From JBDHUX01 sp039809405 (GTDB lineage Bacteria; Patescibacteriota; Gracilibacteria; Absconditabacterales; Absconditicoccaceae): a stretch of DNA of 5,396 bases. Within the stretch, counting starts at the first letter, position 1. Each line of letters starts with the position of its first letter. The notes beneath the pieces were generated by a model. It was not told the DNA's origin. It searched no databases and saw nothing but the letters and a program-made list of their open reading frames with translations. The stretch is from the NCBI GenBank assembly GCA_039809405.1, contig JBDHUX010000062.1:1-5396 (forward strand), given 5' to 3'. A program made the position numbers and the translations under genes. Positions 1 through 5,396 of this stretch are shown here, in pieces.

Positions 1-192
1 CATAAGCACCATATCGTTTCTCTGTGTGACAAAATAGTTTACCCACAAGTCAGCTATATTTTTTTTCAACAATGATCCATATGGTCCATAATCCCAAGCA
101 TTTGCAAGTCATCAGTAAATTTCTGAGTTTGGATATACAAATCATTTCCTTTTTGCCCAAGAGACGATAGTTTCAAGTGAGTATTTTGACAT
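1..192 (-). CDS. glyS: Glycyl-tRNA synthetase (single-chain, alpha2 type), N-terminal 64 residues; runs off the window
   Basis: This enzyme attaches glycine to tRNA-Gly in the cytoplasm, using ATP. Only the N-terminus is present: it starts at ATG 192-190 and is still open at base 1. The visible protein begins MSKYSLETIVSWAKRKGF and contains VYPNSEIYGG, LANAWDYGPYG and a following LLKKN segment. This is the characteristic start of the dimeric class II glycyl-tRNA synthetase of archaeal/eukaryotic and many bacterial types, not of the two-subunit GlyQ/GlyS form. Residues 17, 27 and 28 are encoded by UGA and are glycines conserved in this family, so the frame only works with UGA = Gly. This enzyme is expected to charge the UCA-anticodon tRNA-Gly that makes this recoding possible (known biology of code 25, not visible here). 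The start is supported by family alignment and by a TATAAT element 32 bases upstream. No Shine-Dalgarno sequence is visible. The gene lies 88 bases downstream of the RIC gene stop. Confidence 0.93.
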
Positions 193-213
193 ATTTTGTT
201 ATAAGTTCTAATG

Positions 214-237
214 ATATAAATATATTATAATCTGATT
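214..237 (-). repeat. Shared 24-bp upstream element, copy 1 (before glyS)
   Basis: The minus strand reads ATCAGATTATAATATATTTA and continues AT-rich. It matches the copy at 2393-2416 at 22 of 24 positions. One mismatch is within the -10 hexamer and one is at the outer edge. The non-AT core ATCAGAT makes this more than generic AT-richness. Confidence 0.55.
224..229 (-). promoter_or_regulatory. -10 element for glyS
   Basis: On the minus strand this is a perfect TATAAT, 32 bases before the glyS ATG, which predicts a leader of about 25 nt. No good -35 hexamer sits 16-18 bases upstream. The surrounding 24 bases (214-237) are nearly identical to the region before guaC (2393-2416), at the same distance from the start codon. 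That repetition supports a promoter role more than the hexamer alone in such AT-rich DNA. Confidence 0.5.
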
Positions 238-242
238 ACCTT

Positions 243-258
243 TATATAAATTTATATA
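243..258. repeat. Perfect 16-bp AT-only palindrome
   Basis: TATATAAATTTATATA is self-complementary and lies in the 88-bp gap between the RIC gene stop and glyS. It contains no G or C, has no following T-tract beyond the general AT-richness, and could arise by chance in this composition. It could be a weak hairpin, a protein site or nothing. I do not assign a function. Confidence 0.3.
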
Positions 259-280
259 TTTATATAGCGTAGTGATATAA

Positions 281-991
281 TTAATTTTCTGATGTAATGG
301 ATCTTGGAAATAAGATATTGTTTTCCAGATGTATATGTAAATGTAGATCATTTTCATACTCTTGAAGCATTGCAAAAGTAACTCTATAAGTATTGCAACT
401 ATCAGATGGTGGAGTGTAATTATTTGTAAGTTTGGCAATCTCTCTAAATCTTTCTCACTCTATATCATGCTCATGCATCCTTGATTTTATATCTAGCTTA
501 ATCTGACCTATAGAGATGTTATTATTTTGATCGTCTGATCAATTTATTATAAGTTTTCTTATCAAAGGAAATATACCAGTTTCTTCTTCTTCCATATGAG
601 TGGTTATATCATTTGCAGATTCTGCAAATAATTTTGCTATTTTGATCAATTCTGGATGACGATCTCCATGTACTTTTACGATCTTGGTAAGATATGCAGA
701 TATTTCTGGGATTTTATTTTTTACATAACGATGATGAGTTTTTTCTATATAATCTACTAATAGGTCTAATGGTCGTATAGTGTAGTTTATAGAATTGTCA
801 GTCAACTTGTGTAAAATTTCATTTAGTTCGATAATTAGCTTAGAATTATTAATATCTTTATCATTACAAGCTTCTTCTATAGAGCGATTTCCATTACAAC
901 AGAAATCTATACCATATTTTTTAAATACAGAAGCAGTTTTATAATCATATGCAACTATATCTCATATTATAGTTTTGTTTGATATGTTCAT
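281..991 (-). CDS. Iron-sulfur cluster repair di-iron protein (RIC family; ScdA/YtfE-like)
   Basis: RIC proteins are cytoplasmic hemerythrin-like di-iron proteins that help restore iron-sulfur clusters damaged by nitric oxide or oxidants. This gene encodes 236 residues (ATG 991-989, TAA 283-281), a normal length for ScdA/YtfE. The N-terminal ScdA_N domain (about residues 5-60) carries the double cysteine Cys31-Cys32 in YGIDFCCNGNRSIEEAC. The C-terminal hemerythrin-like four-helix domain (about 80-230) has all six di-iron ligands at YtfE spacing: His87, His132, Glu136, His175, His219 and Glu223. Supporting segments are KVHGDRHPEL, THMEEEETGIFP, TNNYTPPSDSCNTYR and HLHIHLENNILFP. UGA encodes Gly10, Gly151 and Gly179; under the standard code only a central fragment would be seen. 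The ATG fits the family N-terminus (ISNKTIIGDIVA). A promoter-like sequence overlapped by an inverted repeat lies 42-84 bases upstream, which suggests repressor control. Both neighbours are housekeeping genes, so the context adds little about function. Confidence 0.95.
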
Positions 992-1032
992 GATAAGTAA
1001 AAATTAAGATTTATGTTTAAAATATTTAACTA

Positions 1033-1061
1033 TTTATATATAATTAGATTTTGATACACAA
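1033..1061 (-). promoter_or_regulatory. Putative promoter of the RIC gene
   Basis: On the minus strand, TTGTGT (1061-1056) is followed after exactly 17 bases by TATAAA (1038-1033). The -10 hexamer matches consensus at 5 of 6 positions, the -35 at only 3 of 6. Predicted transcription starts near 1026, giving a leader of about 35 nt before the ATG at 991. The -35 hexamer lies within an inverted repeat (1055-1075). There is no Shine-Dalgarno sequence before the start. The AT-richness lowers confidence. Confidence 0.4.
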
Positions 1062-1075
1062 TGTAAAATTGTGTA
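1055..1075. promoter_or_regulatory. Operator-like inverted repeat upstream of the RIC gene
   Basis: TACACAAT, then 5 bases (GTAAA), then ATTGTGTA: perfect 8-bp arms with a 5-base spacer. The outer GATAC/GTATC extends the symmetry with a 2-base offset. The 21-bp size and its overlap with the predicted -35 hexamer fit a dimeric repressor site. RIC genes are commonly induced by nitric oxide or oxidative stress. The sequence is not an obvious NsrR, FNR or Fur/PerR consensus, so I do not name the regulator. It could instead form a small hairpin in a longer transcript. Confidence 0.45.
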
Positions 1076-1186
1076 GTATCTATATAACTTAAGTAAGGAT
1101 ACTGTAGGATACATTTATTTTGTAATCTTTCAAGAGTTTATTATTTGTGACGATATTTACTTTATTATTTTATACATTAAATCAAT

Positions 1187-1215
1187 TTGTATTTATGATT
1201 TGTGATATTTAGAAT
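1187..1215 (+). promoter_or_regulatory. Weak promoter-like sequence ahead of the small plus-strand frame
   Basis: TTGTAT (1187-1192) and TAGAAT (1210-1215) are separated by 17 bases. The -10 matches consensus at 5 of 6 positions, the -35 at 3 of 6. Initiation would fall near 1222, immediately before the AGGGGG run and about 14 bases before the ATG at 1236. Such matches are common in AT-rich DNA; the only extra support is the ordered arrangement with the G-run and the open frame. Confidence 0.2.
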
Positions 1216-1235
1216 ATCTTGTAGGGGGTAATTTT

Positions 1236-1334
1236 ATGGACGACAGAATATATTTGATGTATGTAGGAAGTTGTTGATCTCCAATTTTGATATTATTATT
1301 CTGATTATCTTGATATAAATTATTATGATTTTAA
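1236..1334 (+). CDS. Possible 32-residue hydrophobic peptide (hypothetical)
   Basis: I do not recognise this peptide. With UGA = Gly, the plus strand reads from ATG 1236 to TAA 1332-1334 as a short charged head (MDDR) followed by an almost wholly hydrophobic stretch: IYLMYVGSCGSP, then ILILLFGLSG, then YKLLGF. This could be one membrane segment at about residues 5-26. Four of its glycines (14, 23, 26, 31) are UGA codons. AGGGGG (1223-1228) lies 7 bases before the ATG and is one mismatch from AGGAGG, notable in such AT-rich DNA, although the confident genes nearby do not show Shine-Dalgarno sites. It is convergent with guaC and overlaps its 3' end by 12 bases. An open frame this short can occur by chance, especially with only two stop codons in the code, so it is tentative. 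Confidence 0.3.
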
Positions 1335-2372
1335 TTTGTTATTGCTACTCCATACCTCATTGGACTGCATAGTACATCTTATGAAAGTAGTACATTTTGG
1401 TAGATATTTGAGTTTGACAGCTCAGATATATGTACAAGTAGATCTTACTCAGCCAAGTATACTTTGTATCGTATCTCTCACCGGTCATTTGTATGGTACT
1501 TGGATATATTTTCACTCGCTAGAACGATACTCTGCAACTCCACCATAATGCTTTGACATAGCTATATCAGATGACATACCATAGTACTCCATGTACTTTT
1601 TACCATCCTTTTCTACCAGTTTACTATTACACTCATCATGTCACGCAAGCATCCCACCCAGCATAACGAAATCAGCTCCTCATCCATATGCTTTGGATAT
1701 ATCACCTGGGTTGGTGCATCATCCATCTGCCATCACGCATCATCATATACCGTGAGCGGCATCAGCACACTCTATCACGGCCGATAGTTGAGGATATCAG
1801 ACTCATGTTTGGATCCTAGTAGTACATACAGATCAAGGTCATATACCCACTTTTACTATATCAGCTCATTTTAATATCAACTCTTCTGTGATCTCTTTGG
1901 TAACTACATTACCAGCTATGATGATCAGCTTTGGGTATTTGATTCTAATCTTCTCTATAGTAGATATAAATCTCTGCGTATATCAATTTGCTACATCTAT
2001 ACATACTCGTCTGACCTTATCTGTCTTAGACATAATCTCATCAAATTTGAATAGGTCATCCTCAAGTATACCAATACTTACAGCTACATTTTGGAAGTAA
2101 TCGTGCACAGACTCTGCAACTATCTGATCTACAGAATAAAATTTGTGTAAACAAGTCATCATGTCTTGCTGATACAATGCTTTGGCCATCTCAAATGTAC
2201 CTATTGTGTCCATATTGGCTGCGACTATAGGAACTCACTTCCAAGTCTGCTTAGAATTACGAAATACAAACTCCCTTGTTAGATCTACATCTTTTCTACT
2301 TTCCAAAGTTGATCTCTTTGGGCGGAAAAGCACATCTTTGTAATCAAGTTTGATTTCTTGCTCTATAATCAT
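1323..2372 (-). CDS. guaC: GMP reductase
   Basis: GMP reductase converts GMP to IMP and ammonia using NADPH, returning guanine nucleotides to the common purine precursor. The gene encodes 349 residues (ATG 2372-2370, TAA 1325-1323), against 347 in E. coli GuaC, and aligns along the whole length. The N-terminus reads IKLDYKDVLFRPKRSTLESR, followed by VPIVAANMDTIGTFEMA. The TIM-barrel core has VCIDVANGY and IIIAGNVVT, then the active-site loop GIGPGSVCTTR with catalytic Cys183. Further on are a phosphate-binding DGGCTNPGD, YGGGADFVMLGGMLAGH, the flap YYGMSSDIAM, GGVAEYRSSEGK and the C-terminal ILGGVRSTCTYIGA. The specific pattern and absence of CBS domains distinguish it from IMP dehydrogenase. 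Sixteen glycines are UGA, including both loop glycines before Cys183 (encoded I-UGA-P-UGA-S). The start matches the family N-terminus exactly, and no upstream in-frame ATG competes. It begins 47 bases after the small gene stop, with its own promoter-like element. Confidence 0.97.
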
Positions 2373-2392
2373 AATATGATGGTAAGAATTTT

Positions 2393-2416
2393 ATATAAAT
2401 ATAATATAATCTGATC
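2393..2416 (-). repeat. Shared 24-bp upstream element, copy 2 (before guaC)
   Basis: The minus strand reads ATCAGATTATATTATATTTA and onward, matching the glyS copy (214-237) at 22 of 24 positions. The corresponding hexamer TATATT (2408-2403) lies 31 bases before the guaC ATG, against 32 for glyS. The element begins 4 bases after the upstream small gene's stop codon, so guaC probably has its own promoter and is not simply co-transcribed. Confidence 0.55.
2403..2408 (-). promoter_or_regulatory. -10 element for guaC
   Basis: TATATT on the minus strand sits at the same place in the shared element as the perfect TATAAT upstream of glyS. It predicts a leader of about 24 nt. No recognisable -35 hexamer precedes it; the conserved ATCAGAT directly upstream may replace that function (inference). 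Confidence 0.45.
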
Positions 2417-2419
2417 ATT

Positions 2420-2752
2420 TTACTTTGCTCTTTTGTATCATCTACCAGCATTTCATTTTTTGTTACTGCCAGATACTTTTCCTGTAGCATGAAATCTTGC
2501 TTTGCTATCTTGGTATCTTCATTTTCAAGATCTTTCTGAAAAATAGTTGTTTTTTTCTTCATCATCTTTACCACCACTGCCCCATCTTGGAGATGTAGAA
2601 CGAGATCTTGTAGACCGTCTTGGCCTTTCTTCATCCGATCAAAAAGATTTGTTTTCTATACGGACTGTAATTTCTTTGTTTTCATCAAGTAGTGAGATGA
2701 TCTTGCCAAGGCTAGCAAATAAGTTTTTTTTTGTAATCCTAATTGTTGTCAT
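2420..2752 (-). CDS. Small uncharacterised protein with basic, glycine-rich disordered tail
   Basis: I do not recognise this 110-residue protein (ATG 2752-2750, TAA 2422-2420); an in-frame ATG at 2761-2759 would add three residues (MQS). The frame has five UGA codons read as glycine (residues 38, 76, 78, 100, 105), so under the standard code it would be missed. Residues 1-36 look ordered, with TTIRITKKNLFASLGKIISL and then LLDENKEITVRIENKSFG, a likely helix then strand. Residues 39-57 are rich in Arg and Ser (RPRRSTRSRSTSPRW), followed by an acidic patch GGKDDEEKNN. Residues 73-110 are a Lys/Arg/Gly tail ending KKGNAGRGYKRAK. Tails of this type often bind RNA or ribosomes, but here that is only inference. 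It has no signal peptide or membrane segment. A TATACT sequence lies just upstream. A run of nine A residues in codons 7-10 could be slippage-prone. It is flanked by pheT and guaC. Confidence 0.7.
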
Positions 2753-2770
2753 AGATTGCATTTTTGTTTT

Positions 2771-2776
2771 AGTATA
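2771..2776 (-). promoter_or_regulatory. -10-like TATACT before the small protein gene
   Basis: TATACT on the minus strand is one mismatch from consensus. Predicted initiation near 2764 would place the first ATG (2761) almost at the 5' end of the transcript and the second (2752) about 12 nt in, so the mRNA would have a very short leader or none. No Shine-Dalgarno sequence is present, and the possible -35 (TTAACG, 15-base spacer) is weak. Confidence 0.35.
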
Positions 2777-2812
2777 TAAAAGTTACTTTATCGTTAATAT
2801 TTTAATGTTTAA

Positions 2813-2826
2813 TATTGTCTACAATA
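2813..2826. promoter_or_regulatory. Palindrome TATTGT-CT-ACAATA, possible operator
   Basis: Two perfect 6-bp arms flank a 2-bp centre, about 40 bases upstream of the TATACT element of the small protein gene. The layout resembles the TTGTATACAA-type sites bound by several GntR-family regulators (known pattern; assignment is inference). An overlapping longer repeat (2821-2828 with 2849-2856, 8-bp arms, 20-base loop) reuses the right arm. The high AT content makes chance a real possibility. Confidence 0.3.
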
Positions 2827-2856
2827 ATCATTATCATTATTTGTAGTAATTATTGT
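2821..2856. repeat. AT-rich inverted repeat, 8-bp arms
   Basis: ACAATAAT (2821-2828) pairs perfectly with ATTATTGT (2849-2856) around a 20-base loop. It lies between the GC-rich element and the small gene promoter. It is a weak hairpin with no T-tract. It may be a chance product of composition, or a second pair of half-sites for whatever binds 2813-2826. Confidence 0.25.
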
Positions 2857-2871
2857 TATCCTGCACATCTG

Positions 2872-2901
2872 CTGTCATCTCGACCGTAGTGGAGAGATCC
2901 C
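2872..2901. repeat. GC-richer intergenic hairpin element downstream of pheT
   Basis: The plus strand begins CTGTCATCTCGACCGTAGTG and continues GAGAGATCCC. It folds as ATCTC (2877-2881) with GAGAT (2894-2898), plus an inner CC/GG pair across a small bulge and a GTAGT loop. It is more than half G+C, while its flanks are strongly AT-rich, and it starts 58 bases beyond the pheT stop. Its wording closely resembles short interspersed intergenic repeats (CTGTCATCTCGACC...GGAGAGATC type) that I recall from several bacterial lineages; I could not check this. It lacks a T-tract, so it is not a standard intrinsic terminator, although the hairpin could protect or end the pheT mRNA. Confidence 0.5.
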
Positions 2902-2958
2902 AAACAATAACAAGAATCCAATTTGGTCAAAAGTTACACAGACGGAATAAATCTTATT

Positions 2959-5396
2959 TTATCACTCCCCATTTTGTCATCTAAGTATCGCTCAAGTTTT
3001 TTCTACTGATGATATAACTGTTTGCATCACTGCTCCAATATCTTCAGTTTTCATATCTCAATCTCAGATTATCTTTATCTTTATACCTATAGACTTACTA
3101 TCAGCATCTATCCTAAATACATCAAATATTTCCATATCTTGGACCTGATCCGCTGACAATATAGCTTGTTTTACTTGATCAAAATCTTGATTGATATCCA
3201 TCACAAAAGCCAAGTCTCTATAAAGTATCTGGTCCTGATTGGTCTCGTAATCTATAAAACTATCAGATTTCTGCTTGATAGAAGCCAGCAAAGTCAAGTC
3301 TACCTCCACCATCCCTACTTCAAGTGTAGGATCTATACCAACATCTTCACAGACGATAGGATGGACCACGCCACCACGACCAACTTTCGTATCTCAAATA
3401 GTAATATCATACTGTTTTTTTGGATGTAGATAAGGATAGTCCGATTTTGTAAACACTGCCCCATCAGTTATAGTAGATAGCAAATGTTTGATATGAGATT
3501 TTTGGGTGAGGAATTTATCTTTATCTCGATCTTTGGATGAGCTATCAGCATACATATGGCAAAAGTGAGTATGTTCTAACCTATCTTCTTGATACTTATC
3601 CTCTCACCTTACAAATGTGTTACCAAACTCAAATACATTGATAGGCATAGTGATACGGTAGTTCTCTGATACCAATTTTAGTAAATTTGGGAAAATATAA
3701 TGCCTCAAATATGGTTCTGGGACAGAAGTAGGATTGGTAAGCTCAAAATGCCTTGACAGATCAAATCCAAATACATCTATAATCGATCCGCTATACCAAG
3801 GATATGTCTCTACTTGATCAGCTTTGGCTCAAAGCATCATATAATTGGAGATATGTTTTTGTAAAGCAAATACTGGATCTATGTGCAAGTCTTTGAATAT
3901 AGAAGGAAGTCTTATATCAGGTATGTTTTCAAAACCAAGATGCCTTGTGATATCCTCATAAATATCTTGCACATGAGATATATCAGATCTATGTATTGGT
4001 GAGTAAACTTTGTACTCATCGTCTTCAAACTGATTGTAAGGTGTGGTCTTGTATCATAGATGGTGCAATATATCAAGATAAACTGATTTATCGGCATCTA
4101 TCACCTTTCAGTATATAAAAGTTTCTATTTTTTTTATATCCAATAGTATAGCACTTTCATTCAATGTGATAGGTTGATAGTTGTTCCATCAGACTATATC
4201 CATATCTCATAACTCTATCAAATCTTGATCTCTCAACATAAAATAAAGTATATCTATACACTTCCTAGTCCATCACACAGGTATACCTTTCTCAAATCTA
4301 ACTACAGCATCCGTCCTAAGTCATAGTCTCTTGGCTGTTTTTCTTATCTGTGTAGAGTCAAAGTTGGCTACTTCTATGATTATATTTTTGGTATTGTCAT
4401 GGACCATGCTACTTTGTCCACCAATAATACCACCAAGTGCGAGGATTTTTTCATCATCACATATCACTATGTCTCACTTTTGTAATGTATGCTTTGCTCA
4501 AGTAAGATCCAAAAACTCTTGTTCATCTTTTATCTCTTTGATATGGATATTTCAAATAATCTTGTCAGCATCAAATATATGTATAGGCTGACCTGTTATC
4601 TCCATAAATAAATTTGAGAAATCAACCCAATTGTGAAAAATAGTGTGATCTAAGTCTATAAGCTGTAGTCTAGTTTGGAAATTAGATCTCTTTATATCAA
4701 CTCACTTTATATCAAACAATGTATAGTCCAGTAATTTATCAGTAGAGGAAACAATCTGTATATTTGAAGAAGATAAGTTATCGTAAGAAGTATTGGTAGA
4801 TGGGATATAATCTCGTCAAGATATGGTTCACAATTCATAAACAAGTCACATATGTCATGTAAGATCAGGCCTATTGGTGATAGTCACATTTTCTACTTCA
4901 AAAACTTGATCTAGTAAAAAAGGAAATACTTGACCAAGTGATTGACCTATCATCTCTGGATTACAATTCAAATCGTTATCAAGATCTCGTATCCAGTGCT
5001 GATCTTCATCCTCATTTATACCAAGCTCTCACTTGGAACATATCATACCAATCGAGTCCATACCTCTCATCTTCCTTGCAGATATCTCTAGGTCTATAGC
5101 TGGGAGATAACAACCAGGTAATGCAACAGGCACATACATATCAGATCAGATATTTTCTCATCAAGTCAGTATTTGGAAATTACCATGTTTACCACAACTT
5201 ACCTGACATACAAATAATTTGTCTGCATCTGGGTGTTTTTCACAACTTGTCACATATCATACGACCAATTTGTCGTGAATTGTGCGGATCATATCTCCAT
5301 GTTCTATCTCGAAAACTTTGGATATAAGCTGGTCTCTATCTTTATCGTAAGATATATCTTTTTTGGATAGATAAGACAATAATTTTGCTGAGTATT
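2959..5396 (-). CDS. pheT: Phenylalanyl-tRNA synthetase beta subunit; N-terminus outside the window
   Basis: PheT is the large subunit of the alpha2-beta2 enzyme that charges tRNA-Phe; it binds tRNA, edits mischarged tyrosine and completes the catalytic core. The frame is open from 5394 to TAA 2961-2959 (811 residues), lacking perhaps the first 15-25. Domains in order: a tRNA-binding (EMAP-like) fold at about residues 35-150 (SCEKHPDADKLFVCQVSCG, YVPVALPGC, ARKMRGMDSIGMICSKGELG), then TNRPDLTGHMGLVYELGTISG; the B3/B4 editing domain around 320-360 (ALGGIIGGQSS, RLGLRTDAVVRFEKGI); B5 around 440-500 (SPIHRSDISHVQDIYEDITR, HLGFENIP); the catalytic-like module around 535-700 (FELTNPTSVPEPYLRHYIFP, VFEFGNTFV); and the C-terminal FDX-ACB anticodon-binding domain from about 715 (YRDLAFVMD, MEIFDVFRID). 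About 27 glycines are UGA. The family ending GAxLRG is seen as GAILRG only when two UGAs are read as Gly. The pheS partner is not in the window; it would lie upstream, to the right, if adjacent. Confidence 0.97.

Larger units (their letters stand above)
992..1322. other. 331-bp intergenic stretch between the RIC gene and guaC
   Basis: This gap is strongly AT-rich and contains stops in all minus frames, so no minus-strand gene fits. It holds the putative RIC promoter and operator-like repeat at its RIC end. At its guaC end, on the plus strand, lie a possible promoter and a ribosome-binding-like run ahead of a 32-codon open frame (1236-1334). I see no tRNA-like or other structured RNA, and no convincing hairpin with a T-tract after guaC. 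Confidence 0.6.

Noticed and set aside
539..805. Separate 88-residue gene starting at TTG 805
   Set aside because: It is the central part of the RIC gene; the flanking UGA codons are glycine, and the protein continues on both sides with conserved RIC motifs.
1336..1548. Plus-strand frames at 1336-1548 and 1888-2100 inside guaC
   Set aside because: Both are antisense shadows of guaC, which is conserved along its whole length.
2344..2634. 96-residue minus-strand frame between the small gene and guaC
   Set aside because: It overlaps the UGA-recoded small gene in another frame and runs into the guaC start. Its tail is the AT-rich leader, and it has no recognisable motif.
2547..2846. 99-residue plus-strand frame
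   Set aside because: It is antisense to the small protein gene and covers its promoter region; its Ser/Leu/Phe-rich sequence is the complement of the basic coding sequence.
2872..2901. Intrinsic terminator of pheT
   Set aside because: The hairpin is plausible but imperfect and has no T-tract on the minus strand after it. Recorded as a repeat element instead.
3064..3369. Stand-alone FDX-ACB protein or a broken pheT pseudogene
   Set aside because: The apparent breaks are all UGA codons read as glycine. The pheT frame is continuous from 5394 to 2959, with all domains in order.
3166..3429. Plus-strand frames at 3166-3429, 4331-4591 and 5121-5327, and the minus frame at 3912-4097, inside pheT
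   Set aside because: All lie within conserved pheT coding sequence in other frames and show no family motifs.
1..5396. UGA as tryptophan (code 4) or as selenocysteine
   Set aside because: UGA falls on conserved glycines while UGG supplies tryptophan. The number of UGAs per gene and the lack of redox-site context exclude selenocysteine.
1..5396. CRISPR array, transposon, tRNA, rRNA, riboswitch or T-box leader
   Set aside because: I saw no regularly spaced repeats, no transposase motifs or terminal repeats, and no cloverleaf. The pheT 5' leader lies outside the window, and the glyS leader (about 25 nt predicted) is too short for a T-box.

Overview
The window comes from a low-GC bacterium that reads UGA as glycine (translation table 25). 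That points to the candidate phyla Absconditabacteria (SR1) or Gracilibacteria (BD1-5); I cannot tell which from this stretch. The evidence is direct. Read with the standard code, the minus strand breaks into short pieces. With UGA = Gly, the same frames become continuous family members, and UGA falls on glycines that are invariant in those families. I count about 54 in-frame UGA codons: 3 in the glyS fragment, 3 in the iron-sulfur repair gene, 16 in guaC, 5 in the small hypothetical gene and about 27 in pheT. Every gene whose end is visible stops at TAA, and UGG still serves as the tryptophan codon.

All five confident genes lie on the minus strand. In transcription order (right to left) they are: pheT, phenylalanyl-tRNA synthetase beta subunit (2959-5396, 5' end outside the window); a small uncharacterised protein with a basic, glycine-rich tail (2420-2752 or 2761); guaC, GMP reductase (1323-2372); a RIC/YtfE/ScdA-type di-iron protein that repairs iron-sulfur clusters (281-991); and the first 64 codons of glyS, the single-chain glycyl-tRNA synthetase (1-192). 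A possible 32-residue membrane peptide lies on the plus strand at 1236-1334.

This is not one functional operon. The spacing and promoter-like sequences suggest mostly separate transcription of housekeeping genes (tRNA charging, purine interconversion) and one stress-repair gene. glyS and guaC share an almost identical 24-bp AT-rich element at the same distance from their ATGs. The RIC gene has its own promoter-like sequence, overlapped by an 8-5-8 inverted repeat that looks like an operator. Between pheT and the small gene lies a GC-richer hairpin element (2872-2901) unlike its AT-rich surroundings, and a GntR-like palindrome. The visible starts have no clear Shine-Dalgarno sequence.

The most notable points are the recoding itself, including within glycyl-tRNA synthetase; the unrecognised small protein, which is only visible with the alternative code; the shared promoter module; and the operator-like site at the RIC gene. 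I see no new multi-gene defence or mobile system.
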